This document shows positions 1 to 6,569 of a stretch of DNA of 9,382 bases, piece after piece. The translations under genes and the position numbers were made by a program. The stretch is from the NCBI GenBank assembly GCA_009885515.1, contig VFKO01000576.1, positions 1 through 9,382 of the forward strand, in the 5' to 3' direction. The first letter of the stretch is position 1. Every line of letters starts with the position of its first letter. Source of the stretch: Rhodobiaceae bacterium. Lineage in GTDB: Bacteria > Pseudomonadota > Alphaproteobacteria > Micropepsales > Micropepsaceae. The notes under the pieces were generated by a model. That model was given only the letters and a program-made list of their open reading frames with translations, was not told where the DNA came from and searched no databases.

Positions 1-2
1 TG

Positions 3-1040
3 CGTGACGGTTTGTACATGCCGGCGGAATGGGCACCCCACGCGCGGACCTGGATGGCGTGGCCGTGCCGGTTGGAACCGTGGGGATCGGCCGAGGGTCT
101 GTTGCGGGCACAGGTGGGCCTTGCTGGCGTGGCACGTGCTATATCAGGGTTCGAGAAAGTAACGATGGCGGTGCGTCCTCAAGACAAGGACGAAGCGCGG
201 ATGGCGCTGGGGAAGGGCATTGAATTTCTTGAAGTCGATATCGATGATTCGTGGACGCGAGATACTGGCCCGGTGTTTGTAACCGACGGCCGCGACGGTG
301 TTGCCGGCGTGCATTGGCGCTTTAACGGTTGGGGAAACAAGTATCACCCATATGACAATGACGCGGCCTTGAGTGGCCGGATCATCGAGGCGCTTGATAT
401 GCGGCGCTATGAAGGGCCGATGGTGCTGGAAGGGGGCTCGCTTTCGGTTGACGGAGAGGGGACGTTGATGACAACGGAGCAGTGTTTGCTCAATCCCAAC
501 CGCAATCCGAACCTAAGTCTTCAGCAGATCGAAGAACGCTTGGCGCTGTATCTTGGCGTTACCAAAATCATTTGGCTCGGCGAAGGTTTGGAAGACGATG
601 AAACCGATGGCCATGTCGATAACATCGCGTGCTTTGCGGGACCGGGCCGCGTGATGGTGTATGCACCTCAATCGAAGGGCGATTTGAATGACCGGGTGAT
701 GCGGGACAATCTGGCGCGGCTCAAGTCGGCGCTCGATGCGCGGGGCCGCGCGCTGGAGATTATCGAAATTCCCGAGCCTGGCCCGCGGGAGCGTCATGAC
801 GGGCGGCGGCTTGATATGAGTTACATCAATTTCTACTTCACAAATTATGGTGTGGTGATGCCGTCGTTCGACGACCCCAAGGATGGCGATGCCCTCAGGA
901 TTGTGCAGAAGGCGTTTTCTGACCGGCGGGTTGTTCAGGTGCCCAGCCTTGATATTGTGCAAGGCGGTGGTGGAATTCACTGCATCACGCAGCAGCAACC
1001 GGTGGGTGAAGCGTTGAAAGCGGAAAGGTTCGAGCGATGA
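3..1040 (+). CDS. aguA: Agmatine deiminase (agmatine iminohydrolase), 5' end cut by window
   Basis: The enzyme hydrolyses agmatine to N-carbamoylputrescine and ammonia, the first step of the agmatine route to putrescine; it is cytosolic. Visible family motifs, in order, are MPAEW near the start, WTRDTGPVF, RFNGWGNKY, LEGGSLSVDGEGTL, NPNRNPN, DETDGHVDN and GGGGIHCITQQQP. The Cys of the last motif (codon 981-983) is the family's catalytic nucleophile, and the His/Asp of GHVDN belong to the guanidine-binding site. The frame is open to the left edge (R-D-G-L-Y before MPAEW), as expected since family members have a few residues ahead of MPAEW. The true start is therefore probably just outside the window; TTG at 12 or ATG at 18 are the only internal options and lack a Shine-Dalgarno sequence. 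The stop overlaps the start of the next gene by four bases (ATGA), so the two are co-translated. The family assignment is firm; only the exact start is unknown. Confidence 0.95.
   Translation, partial: RDGLYMPAEWAPHARTWMAWPCRLEPWGSAEGLLRAQVGLAGVARAISGFEKVTMAVRPQDKDEARMALGKGIEFLEVDIDDSWTRDTGPVFVTDGRDGVAGVHWRFNGWGNKYHPYDNDAALSGRIIEALDMRRYEGPMVLEGGSLSVDGEGTLMTTEQCLLNPNRNPNLSLQQIEERLALYLGVTKIIWLGEGLEDDETDGHVDNIACFAGPGRVMVYAPQSKGDLNDRVMRDNLARLKSALDARGRALEIIEIPEPGPRERHDGRRLDMSYINFYFTNYGVVMPSFDDPKDGDALRIVQKAFSDRRVVQVPSLDIVQGGGGIHCITQQQPVGEALKAERFER
1023..1028 (+). promoter_or_regulatory. Ribosome binding site of aguB
   Basis: GAAAGG lies eight bases ahead of ATG 1037, inside the last codons of aguA. 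It supports this start for aguB and, with the ATGA overlap, translational coupling of the pair. Confidence 0.55.
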
Positions 1041-1912
1041 GACAGGTCACACTTGCCGCCACGCAAATGGCCTGCGGGCCGGACCGGGCGGCGAATGTCG
1101 CGAATGCGAAACGCCTGGTGCGCGAAGCGAAGGCTGCGGGCGCGCAGGTCGTATTGATTCAGGAATTGTTCGATACGCCGTATTTTTGCAAGGACCAGTT
1201 TGCGAAACATTTCGCATTGGCGGAACCGTTTGAGGGCAATGGGCTGATCAAAGAGTTTTCGGTTTTGGCACGAGAGCTGAAAATCGTGTTGCCGCTATCA
1301 TTTTTTGAACGGGCGAACAATGCCCACTTTAATTCTTTGGCGATGATCGACGCGGATGGATCGGTGCTGGGGCTTTATCGCAAGTCGCATATTCCCGATG
1401 GGCCTGGCTACCAGGAAAAGTTTTACTTCAATCCCGGGGACACTGGTTTCAAGGTGTGGGACACGCGCTACGGCAAGATCGGTGCGGGGATATGTTGGGA
1501 CCAGTGGTTTCCCGAAGGCGCGCGCGCCATGGCGCTGATGGGGGCGGAGATTTTGTGCTATCCGACGGCGATCGGCAGCGAGCCACCGCCGGCGCCGGCG
1601 GTGGATTCGTCGGCGCATTGGCGGCGCGTGATGCAGGGGCACGCGGGCGCGAACTATCTGCCGCTGATCGCCTCGAACCGCATAGGGCGCGAAGTGGGTG
1701 AGACGTGCGAGATTAATTTCTATGGCACGTCGTTTATCGCGGGGCCGACGGGCGAGATTTTGGCCGATGCTGGTCGCGATAGGGAGGGGATTGTGACGGC
1801 GACGGTCGACCTTGATGCCATTGCAACAGCGCGCAATTCGTGGGGAATGTTTCGCGATCGAAGGCCGGAGTTGTATGGCGCGGTGATGACGCTGGATGGG
1901 GTGACGGGGTAG
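1037..1912 (+). CDS. aguB: N-carbamoylputrescine amidase
   Basis: A nitrilase-superfamily enzyme of 291 residues, the usual length. It hydrolyses N-carbamoylputrescine to putrescine, CO2 and ammonia, completing the pathway begun by the upstream agmatine deiminase. The Glu-Lys-Cys triad is visible: Glu43 in LIQELFDTPYF, Lys116 in YRKSHIPDGPGY and Cys153 in GAGICWDQWFPE. The segments IPDGPGYQEKFYFNPGD and CYPTAIGSEP are typical of the N-carbamoylputrescine amidase branch rather than of general nitrilases or beta-ureidopropionases. The ATG at 1037 overlaps the aguA stop and has a purine-rich GAAAGG eight bases upstream. Pathway partnership with aguA makes the substrate call stronger than homology alone would. 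Nothing is missing or broken. Confidence 0.95.
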   Translation: MRQVTLAATQMACGPDRAANVANAKRLVREAKAAGAQVVLIQELFDTPYFCKDQFAKHFALAEPFEGNGLIKEFSVLARELKIVLPLSFFERANNAHFNSLAMIDADGSVLGLYRKSHIPDGPGYQEKFYFNPGDTGFKVWDTRYGKIGAGICWDQWFPEGARAMALMGAEILCYPTAIGSEPPPAPAVDSSAHWRRVMQGHAGANYLPLIASNRIGREVGETCEINFYGTSFIAGPTGEILADAGRDREGIVTATVDLDAIATARNSWGMFRDRRPELYGAVMTLDGVTG

Positions 1913-2075
1913 GGAGCTCAGATCCTTGCTCGGGAATAATTTGCGCTGACCCATTTCATCATGCAATGCCGAAGCGTGACGGTCATAACCTCCGCGCGGG
2001 TGGAGTTCATGGAACGGAATCTGAAATGAAGTTTGAAACTTGGGCAAGTAACAGCGCTTCGCGCACGGTTTTGCC
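1913..2075 (+). other. Intergenic region ahead of the PH-domain gene pair
   Basis: This 163-base spacer separates the agmatine operon from the PH-domain genes. It contains a 13-base perfect palindrome (2029-2041), a short G+C-rich potential hairpin around 1989-2006 with CTCC and GGAG arms, and a small reading frame from ATG 1966 that ends with an ATGA overlap on the next gene. I see no clear sigma-70 promoter and no poly-T terminator, so the PH genes may have a promoter here or be read through from aguB. Confidence 0.4.
2029..2041. promoter_or_regulatory. 13-base perfect palindrome, possible operator
   Basis: AAGTTTGAAACTT reads the same on both strands around a central G (6+1+6), 34 bases ahead of the start of the first PH-domain gene. 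A site of this size could be an operator for a dimeric regulator or a short hairpin. No known regulator is recognised and chance is possible, so this is only a structural observation. Confidence 0.25.
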
Positions 2076-2558
2076 ATGACGGCCCCCGCTATCACCTGGA
2101 CGCCGCTTGAACCCGGCCAATTGAAGGCGATGCGGATTGTTGCTGCCATTACGGCCCTGACCGGGCTCGCAATTGCCTTTGGACTCGACGTGGTGCTGGT
2201 CCTGAAGGCAAAGACAATGTTGGGCCTGGTTACCGTCCCAGCCGCCCTGCCGCTGCTCTACTATGGTCTCGTTGCTCCGGGGCGACGGTTCCGGCGCTGG
2301 GGTTACGCGAAAACAGGGGATGAGTTGCATGTGGCTCATGGTGTTTACGTGCACACCGAGACGTCGGTCGCGTTTCATCGCGTTCAACATATTGATGTCG
2401 CGCAGGGACCGATCGAGCGGATGTGCGGGGTGTGGCAGCTGGTGCTGAACACCGCGGGCACGCTCAACAGCCAAATCCGCCTGCCCGGTCTTTCGCGCGC
2501 GACCGCCGAGGCACTGCGCGACGAGATTCGCCGCCATGTCCGGGCGGACCCGGAATGA
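2076..2558 (+). CDS. YdbS-like PH-domain (bPH_2) membrane protein
   Basis: A 160-residue protein with two likely transmembrane segments (about residues 18-40 and 45-66) joined by a short loop, then a bacterial PH domain (bPH_2, DUF304) from about residue 70 to 155. The domain carries the family-like pattern GYAKTGDELHVAHGVYVHTETSVAF followed, after HRVQHIDVAQGPIERMCG, by the T-A-G-T sheet region. Such proteins are usually paired with a longer three-domain YdbT partner, as here; in Bacillus subtilis the YdbS-YdbT pair is linked to resistance to a bacteriocin of a competitor, but no function is shown for alphaproteobacterial members. The start at 2076 has no good Shine-Dalgarno sequence; a small upstream frame ends with ATGA on it. 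The stop overlaps the next ATG in the same way, so the pair is coupled. Confidence 0.8.
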   Translation: MTAPAITWTPLEPGQLKAMRIVAAITALTGLAIAFGLDVVLVLKAKTMLGLVTVPAALPLLYYGLVAPGRRFRRWGYAKTGDELHVAHGVYVHTETSVAFHRVQHIDVAQGPIERMCGVWQLVLNTAGTLNSQIRLPGLSRATAEALRDEIRRHVRADPE

Positions 2559-4027
2559 GCGGCCAGAGAATGAACGGTGCTGGCCAGCCCCGGCGGCTTC
2601 ATCCGGTCATCCCCCTGCTTACGCTCATCAAGCAATTGCCGCAGATGCTGCTGCCGGTCATAGGCGTGGTCGCGCTCGCGCAGGACAAAGGTTTCGGCTT
2701 GGTTCTGCTGGCGGTGGGTGGTTTGCTAGTGGTGGTCCTCGCGTTTCAGGTTTTGGCATGGTGGCGCTTCACATACACACTGCTTCCCAACGAGATGTAC
2801 ATCGAAAGCGGCATCGTCTCGCGCAACCGGCGAAGCATTCCGTGGGACAGGGTGCAGGATGTCGAGATCGAACGGGGGCCGCTCGCCCGGGTTCTTGGTC
2901 TGGCCAAGGTCAAGCTGGAAACCGGTGGATCGGGGAGTGACGAGGGGCTGCTCGATTCGATAGCGCTCGCGGATGCGTTGGCATTGCGCGACGAGGTCAG
3001 GGCGCGGCGGGGGATGGTGGTTACAAACTCCCCACAGGAGCGGGCCGCAGAGCCACCGGTGTTCAAGATGACGGTGCCGCGCCTCCTTCAGGCCGGGCTG
3101 TTCAACTTCTCGGTGATCTGGCTCGCGGTGATCATCGGTGCGATCCAGTATTTCGATGAGCTGCTGCCGTGGTCAGTGGACGATGTCGAGGAATGGATCG
3201 GCGTGCATCAGGAGGAGATATGGGGCTTGGTCAGCCCGGTCACGGTCTTGCCGGCGCTTGGGTTATTCTTGTTGCTGGGCACCATTGCGGGCGTGATCCA
3301 GATGTTTGTGCGCAACTACGGCTTCACATTGTCACTTGACGGCCGGACACTGCGGCGCGTGCGCGGGTTGGTGACGCGCACCGAGATCGCCATGCCGCTC
3401 CGCCGCATTCAGGCAGCGCGAACCGTCGCCGGTTGGCTGACACGCCGTTATGGTCTGTGCCGGGTGGACGTGCAGACTATGGCGGGCGCATCGTCCGGCG
3501 GTGTGCAGGACCTCGCCCCGCTGGCGAATGCGGACGAGGCGGCGCGCCTGCTGGCGATTGCCGGGGGCTTCAAGCGTATTGCGCCGGAGCGTTTCTTGGC
3601 CGTGGCGCCGGTCCATCGATGGTACGACGCGCAGACTGAGGCATTGCCGCTGGCGCTCATAGTGCTGGTCGCGGGTTTTATCTCACCGCCCGTTTGGTGG
3701 GGGTTGGTGTTCGTTGGATTGCTAGGGATCGTGCAGGTGATCGGGGCGCGGCCGCATGGCTGGCGACTGGAGGGCGATATGCTCCATGTCCGCGATGGCT
3801 GGTTCAGCCAAGATCACTGGCTGCTGCCCGTTGCCAGCATTCAGTCGGTCTCGCTCAGCACTGGCCCTTTGCAGCGGCGGCTCGATCTAGCGACCGTCGC
3901 CATCGACAGTGCAGGGGGGCAAACGGGCGGCCTGCGCATCCGCAACCTTGCGGTCAACGAGGCGCGGGCGCTGGTCGAGTGGTGTCGGACATGGCGACGC
4001 CTTGGCGCGCCTGAAAAACACGGGTGA
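2555..4027 (+). CDS. YdbT-like multi-PH-domain (bPH_2) membrane protein
   Basis: A 490-residue protein with repeated units of membrane segments followed by a bPH_2 domain. The first hydrophobic pair lies near residues 18-70, followed by a PH domain with YTLLPNEMYIESGIVSRNRR and IPWDRVQDVEIERGPLARVLG. A second hydrophobic block (about residues 180-265) precedes the second domain, with GFTLSLDGRTLRRVRGLV and PLRRIQAARTVAG. A third block (about 365-395) precedes the last domain, with GWRLEGDMLHVRDGWFSQ and VASIQSVSLSTGPLQRRLDL. Three domains is the standard YdbT layout. The chosen ATG overlaps the stop of the YdbS-like gene (ATGA); an in-frame start at 2423 would overlap that gene by 136 bases and adds low-complexity Arg/Pro-rich sequence, so I reject it. 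Its molecular role is unknown; membrane-stress or peptide-resistance functions are suggested only by distant relatives. Confidence 0.85.
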   Translation: MSGQRMNGAGQPRRLHPVIPLLTLIKQLPQMLLPVIGVVALAQDKGFGLVLLAVGGLLVVVLAFQVLAWWRFTYTLLPNEMYIESGIVSRNRRSIPWDRVQDVEIERGPLARVLGLAKVKLETGGSGSDEGLLDSIALADALALRDEVRARRGMVVTNSPQERAAEPPVFKMTVPRLLQAGLFNFSVIWLAVIIGAIQYFDELLPWSVDDVEEWIGVHQEEIWGLVSPVTVLPALGLFLLLGTIAGVIQMFVRNYGFTLSLDGRTLRRVRGLVTRTEIAMPLRRIQAARTVAGWLTRRYGLCRVDVQTMAGASSGGVQDLAPLANADEAARLLAIAGGFKRIAPERFLAVAPVHRWYDAQTEALPLALIVLVAGFISPPVWWGLVFVGLLGIVQVIGARPHGWRLEGDMLHVRDGWFSQDHWLLPVASIQSVSLSTGPLQRRLDLATVAIDSAGGQTGGLRIRNLAVNEARALVEWCRTWRRLGAPEKHG

Positions 4028-4145
4028 GTGCGCTTGGAAGCCAGCGAGGAGTAAGTGGTGCAAGTCCACGATGATGAAAGTCTAGCGAACCACATCGGCT
4101 CCGAGCCGTGCATTGAATCAAGCCGGGCTATGACGAGTGTTTGAG
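4028..4145 (+). ncRNA. Structured-RNA-like segment, possible group II intron remnant
   Basis: This stretch follows directly on the stop of the YdbT-like gene. It has successive small stems: GTGG/CCAC around TGCAAGT (4055-4069), CGGCTC/GAGCCG with a one-base loop (4096-4108), and AGCC/GGCT near 4121-4129. The wording GGAGTAAGTGGTGCAAGTCCAC resembles, from memory, the domain I region of bacterial group II introns, and GAGCCGTGC recalls another conserved intron segment. There is no reverse-transcriptase frame and no domain V, so if it is intronic it is only a fragment. It could equally be a different conserved RNA or a remnant of another mobile element. The boundaries are approximate. Confidence 0.3.
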
Positions 4146-4180
4146 GAATTATGCCAGCGGCCGGAGTTTTCCCGCAAAGT

Positions 4181-4315
4181 CCCCCATCGTCTGCAGCAGC
4201 AAGTGTTGCGCAGCCACTTGCCCCCGCAAGCGGGGGAAGACAGCAGAGTCTCTCATCTTCCTCCGCTTGCGGGGGAAGTCCCTGCGCAGCACTTCGCTGC
4301 TGCAGGGGATGGGGG
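4181..4315. repeat. Large imperfect inverted repeat (REP/MITE-like hairpin)
   Basis: Two 60-base arms, 4181-4240 and 4256-4315, are reverse complements with about nine in ten positions matching (two one-base shifts and a few mismatches). They are separated by a 15-base loop. The outer ends read CCCCCAT and ATGGGGG; near the centre is the self-complementary CCCCCGCAAGCGGGGG. Such G+C-rich palindromes, which translate as LPPQAGE/LPPLAGE-like peptides in spurious frames, are dispersed in many alphaproteobacterial genomes as intergenic repeats. The element lies between the converging YdbT-like gene and dinB, where the folded RNA could also end or protect transcripts from both sides. No transposase and no clear target duplication are visible. 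Confidence 0.8.
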
Positions 4316-4421
4316 CGCCGTTTGTAGTGCATGTAGCAGGTTTTAGAGGAGGTTGACGTTTTTGTGCAAGAGGGTGAGAGGCATAAAAAATATAGTGACA
4401 TGATGATGCCAATGAGATGAT
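4316..4421. other. A+T-richer spacer downstream of dinB
   Basis: Between the inverted repeat and the dinB stop the sequence is visibly more A+T-rich, with runs such as TTTTTG and ATAAAAAATATAG and a GATGATGCC/GAGATGATT pattern. No gene, clear promoter or hairpin terminator is recognised. The short open frames crossing it have no family-like features. Confidence 0.4.
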
Positions 4422-5675
4422 TCAAAGCGAGCGGCCTTTTTTTATCGCGGTCGAGCCGAATTTGGCGCGGACTTTGTCCATGGCGTGTTCGGCAGCGTCG
4501 CGGCGGGTGCCCTGGGTGTCGATGAGGTCGGCCTCGTCGCATTGAGATGCGGGGACGATATCGGCGAGGCCGATGCCGATCAAGCGGTAGCGGGCGCCGT
4601 GGGCTTCGGCGGTCAGGAGGCCGGATCCGGTTTCGAAGAGGCGGCGGGCGAGTTGCGTGGGACGGTCCAGGGTGTGACGGCGGCTGATGATTTTGAAGTC
4701 TGAGGTTTTGAGTTTGAGTTGAACGACTTTGCCGCCGAGTTTTGACGCCTTGGCACGGGAGGACACTTTCTCGCACAGGCTCCAGAGGATTTCAGAGAGT
4801 TCGCTGGGGGCGGCGGTGTCAGATTCGAGAGTGGTTTCGGCTGAGATGCCTTTGGCGGCAAGGCGGGGCTCGATGGCTCTGGTGTCGTCGGCGCTCGACA
4901 GGCGCCATATCCACAAGCCACTTGCGCCGAAGCGGCTGCTGAGTTCCTTCGGGTTGCGGCGGCGGGCATCGCCGATAGTGAAGATGCCCTCGCGCGCCAG
5001 AGATTGGGCGAAAGCTTTGCCGACGCCGGGGATTAGGGTGACGGGGAGTGGCGCTAAAAAGTCCAAAGCTTCGGCGCGGCCGATAACTTTGAAGCCGCGG
5101 GGCTTGTCGAGGTCGGAGGCGATTTTGGCGAGGAATTTGTTGAAGCTGAGGCCGACTGAGACAGTGATGTGGAGTTCGTCTTCGATGCGCTTGGAGAGGC
5201 GAGCAAGGGTTTGGGCGGGTGTGGACTTGTGCAGACGCTCGGTGCCGGTGAGGTCGAGGAACGCTTCGTCGAGGGAGAGGGATTCGACCAGCGGTGTGGT
5301 CTCTTGCATCAGGCGTTTTACGTCGCGGCTGACGGTTGCGTATTTTTGCATGTTGGGGCGCACGACGACAGCGTTCGGGCAAGCCGCCAAAGCCTTGAAC
5401 ATTGGCATCGCGGACTTCACGCCGAAGGTGCGGGCGATGTAGCAGGCTGTAGAGACGACACCGCGCTTGCCACCGCCGATGATGACGGGCTTATCGGCGA
5501 TCGAGGGGTCGTCGCGCTTTTCGATTGAAGCATAAAAGGCATCGCAATCGATGTGGGCGATGGCGAGGTGGTTGAGTTCCGGGTGGTTGGTCAGGCGCGG
5601 GCTTCTGCAGGCGGGGCAGCGTTTTGGTGGTGCCTCATCGAAGAGTTTCATGCACTCGCGGCAGAGTACGCCCAT
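4422..5675 (-). CDS. dinB: DNA polymerase IV (Y-family) with N-terminal four-cysteine finger
   Basis: An error-prone translesion polymerase of 417 residues. Y-family palm motifs are clear: AHIDCDAFYASIE with catalytic Asp43, and ESLSLDEAFLDLTG with Asp136 and Glu137. Tyr48 sits where E. coli DinB has its steric-gate Phe13. VSVGLSFNKFLAKIASDLDKP and the helix-hairpin-helix LIPGVGKAFAQSLAREGIFTIGD follow, then the little-finger domain. Before the polymerase core is a CxxC-x11-CxxC module (Cys5, Cys8, Cys20, Cys23; LCREC and RCPAC), probably zinc-binding, a feature I know from some alphaproteobacterial DinB proteins. The start at 5675 is chosen because MGVLCREC begins this module and the ATG lies one base after the stop of the HAD gene. 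A longer frame to 5810 would overlap that gene by over 130 bases. It is the last gene of a three-gene unit. Confidence 0.95.
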   Translation of the reverse strand: MGVLCRECMKLFDEAPPKRCPACRSPRLTNHPELNHLAIAHIDCDAFYASIEKRDDPSIADKPVIIGGGKRGVVSTACYIARTFGVKSAMPMFKALAACPNAVVVRPNMQKYATVSRDVKRLMQETTPLVESLSLDEAFLDLTGTERLHKSTPAQTLARLSKRIEDELHITVSVGLSFNKFLAKIASDLDKPRGFKVIGRAEALDFLAPLPVTLIPGVGKAFAQSLAREGIFTIGDARRRNPKELSSRFGASGLWIWRLSSADDTRAIEPRLAAKGISAETTLESDTAAPSELSEILWSLCEKVSSRAKASKLGGKVVQLKLKTSDFKIISRRHTLDRPTQLARRLFETGSGLLTAEAHGARYRLIGIGLADIVPASQCDEADLIDTQGTRRDAAEHAMDKVRAKFGSTAIKKGRSL

Positions 5676-5676
5676 G

Positions 5677-6300
5677 TCAGCCCGTTCGAATGACGGAGGT
5701 GATCCAATTCTCGGCTGTGGGCCAATCGTCAATCCGGCGATGTGCATCCGGACAGTGTGGAACGAGTTTGGCCAGACGCAGATCGGCGACAAAATGCAGG
5801 CGGTGGACATGCGGGGTTTCGCTGGCCACAGAGGTCAAGTGCGGCGGCAAGTCGTCGATGAAGACCACCGGTTGGTGAAAGCCTTCGATGAGGCCTTTGA
5901 CCACGATGCCTTTGGGTCCGCGTCCTGCAATCACGGGATAGGGCATGTTGTGGCGCGTGAGGTTTTCAATGCGGGCGTCGTGAGATGTTTCGGGCAAGTT
6001 GGAGAGAACCAGGATCTGCGCCTGTCTGCTCAAATTCGCAAGTGCGGTTGCCGCTCCCGCAACCGGTTGAAGGTGCGGGGTTTGCGTCGCAAAGAACTGG
6101 CCGAAGAGTTCGGTCACGCGCTCGTCGGTGATGCGGTCTTTCGTGATTTGGTCGCGGACGTTGCCGTGGATACGATACGATGAAAAATCATGGTAGTAAC
6201 CGAGCGTATGCAAAAAAGTTTCGAGGCCTGCCATGAACTGCAGCAGAACTTCATCGGCATCGCAAATGATGAGGGGTCTGGCGGGATCAAGTGTTACCAT
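5677..6300 (-). CDS. HAD-superfamily hydrolase (predicted phosphatase)
   Basis: A 207-residue soluble protein with all core HAD motifs: motif I DADEV (nucleophile Asp14, general acid Asp16), motif II VLSNLPE (Ser100), a candidate motif III lysine in GRGPKG (Lys130), and motif IV VFIDDLPPHL (Asp149, Asp150). A helical cap of about 80 residues lies between motifs I and II (class I type). This predicts a small-molecule phosphatase, but the substrate cannot be read from the sequence. The start ATG overlaps the stop of the DUF3572 gene by seven bases and the stop lies one base before the dinB start. No Shine-Dalgarno sequence is seen, so translation probably depends on the upstream gene. I recall similar HAD proteins in other alphaproteobacteria annotated only as hydrolases. 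Confidence 0.8.
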   Translation of the reverse strand: MVTLDPARPLIICDADEVLLQFMAGLETFLHTLGYYHDFSSYRIHGNVRDQITKDRITDERVTELFGQFFATQTPHLQPVAGAATALANLSRQAQILVLSNLPETSHDARIENLTRHNMPYPVIAGRGPKGIVVKGLIEGFHQPVVFIDDLPPHLTSVASETPHVHRLHFVADLRLAKLVPHCPDAHRRIDDWPTAENWITSVIRTG

Positions 6301-6569
6301 GAGGATGAGCCGTGCGGGTCGAGTGTGGCGCAGGCTTGCAAGAGGGTGCCGGGCTTCAGTTTTTCTTCTTCGGAGAATTCTTTGGCGAGCGATTCTTCGC
6401 TGGCGAGGTGGTTCAGGACGGCTGAGAGAATCGCTGAGTCGCCAGTTCCTTCCAGCAATTCGATGCCGTCAAGTCCGCTTGCAGTTAAGAAACGCTGAAG
6501 GTCTTCCGGGCGGTTTGCCAGGAAAATTAAAGCGCGTTCAGAGATTTCGATGGCAAACTCTCGCTTCAT
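6294..6569 (-). CDS. DUF3572 family protein
   Basis: A small acidic, mostly helical protein of 91 residues with no signal peptide or membrane segment. The pattern ISERALIFLANRPEDLQRFLTASGLDGIELLE, then AILSAVLNHLASEESLAKEF, fits the DUF3572 family, a function-unknown family found in alphaproteobacteria, often near divK or dinB. The ATG at 6569 gives the usual family length; an ATG at 6650 in the same frame adds 27 residues unlike the family and would run through the divergent control region, so I do not use it. It is the first gene of the unit with the HAD gene and dinB, and it overlaps the former by seven bases. No residues suggesting catalysis are visible. Confidence 0.8.
   Translation of the reverse strand: MKREFAIEISERALIFLANRPEDLQRFLTASGLDGIELLEGTGDSAILSAVLNHLASEESLAKEFSEEEKLKPGTLLQACATLDPHGSSSW

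Noticed and set aside
1298..2149. 283-codon minus-strand frame opposite aguB
   Set aside because: Arg/His/Pro-rich composition and complete overlap with a well-supported gene mark it as an antisense shadow.
2423..2554. Upstream extension of the YdbT-like gene
   Set aside because: It lies inside the YdbS-like gene in another frame, is Arg/Pro-rich and unlike the family; ATG 2555 gives a normal ATGA junction.
4221..4276. CRISPR-like repeat pair
   Set aside because: The two similar units (4221-4236 and 4261-4276) are inverted copies forming one hairpin, with no regular spacer series and no cas genes.
4137..4412. Small open frames on both strands with LPPQAGE/LPPLAGE-like repeats
   Set aside because: They are translations of the palindromic repeat, not proteins; neither has a ribosome binding site or family support.
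3841..4776. 311-codon minus-strand frame across the YdbT-like end, the repeat and the dinB end
   Set aside because: It crosses the palindrome and overlaps dinB in another frame, with low-complexity Arg/Pro/His content and no recognisable domain.
5676..5810. Longer dinB reading frame with 45 extra N-terminal residues
   Set aside because: It would overlap the HAD gene almost throughout its last 134 bases, and the family-like N-terminus begins at MGVLCREC (5675).
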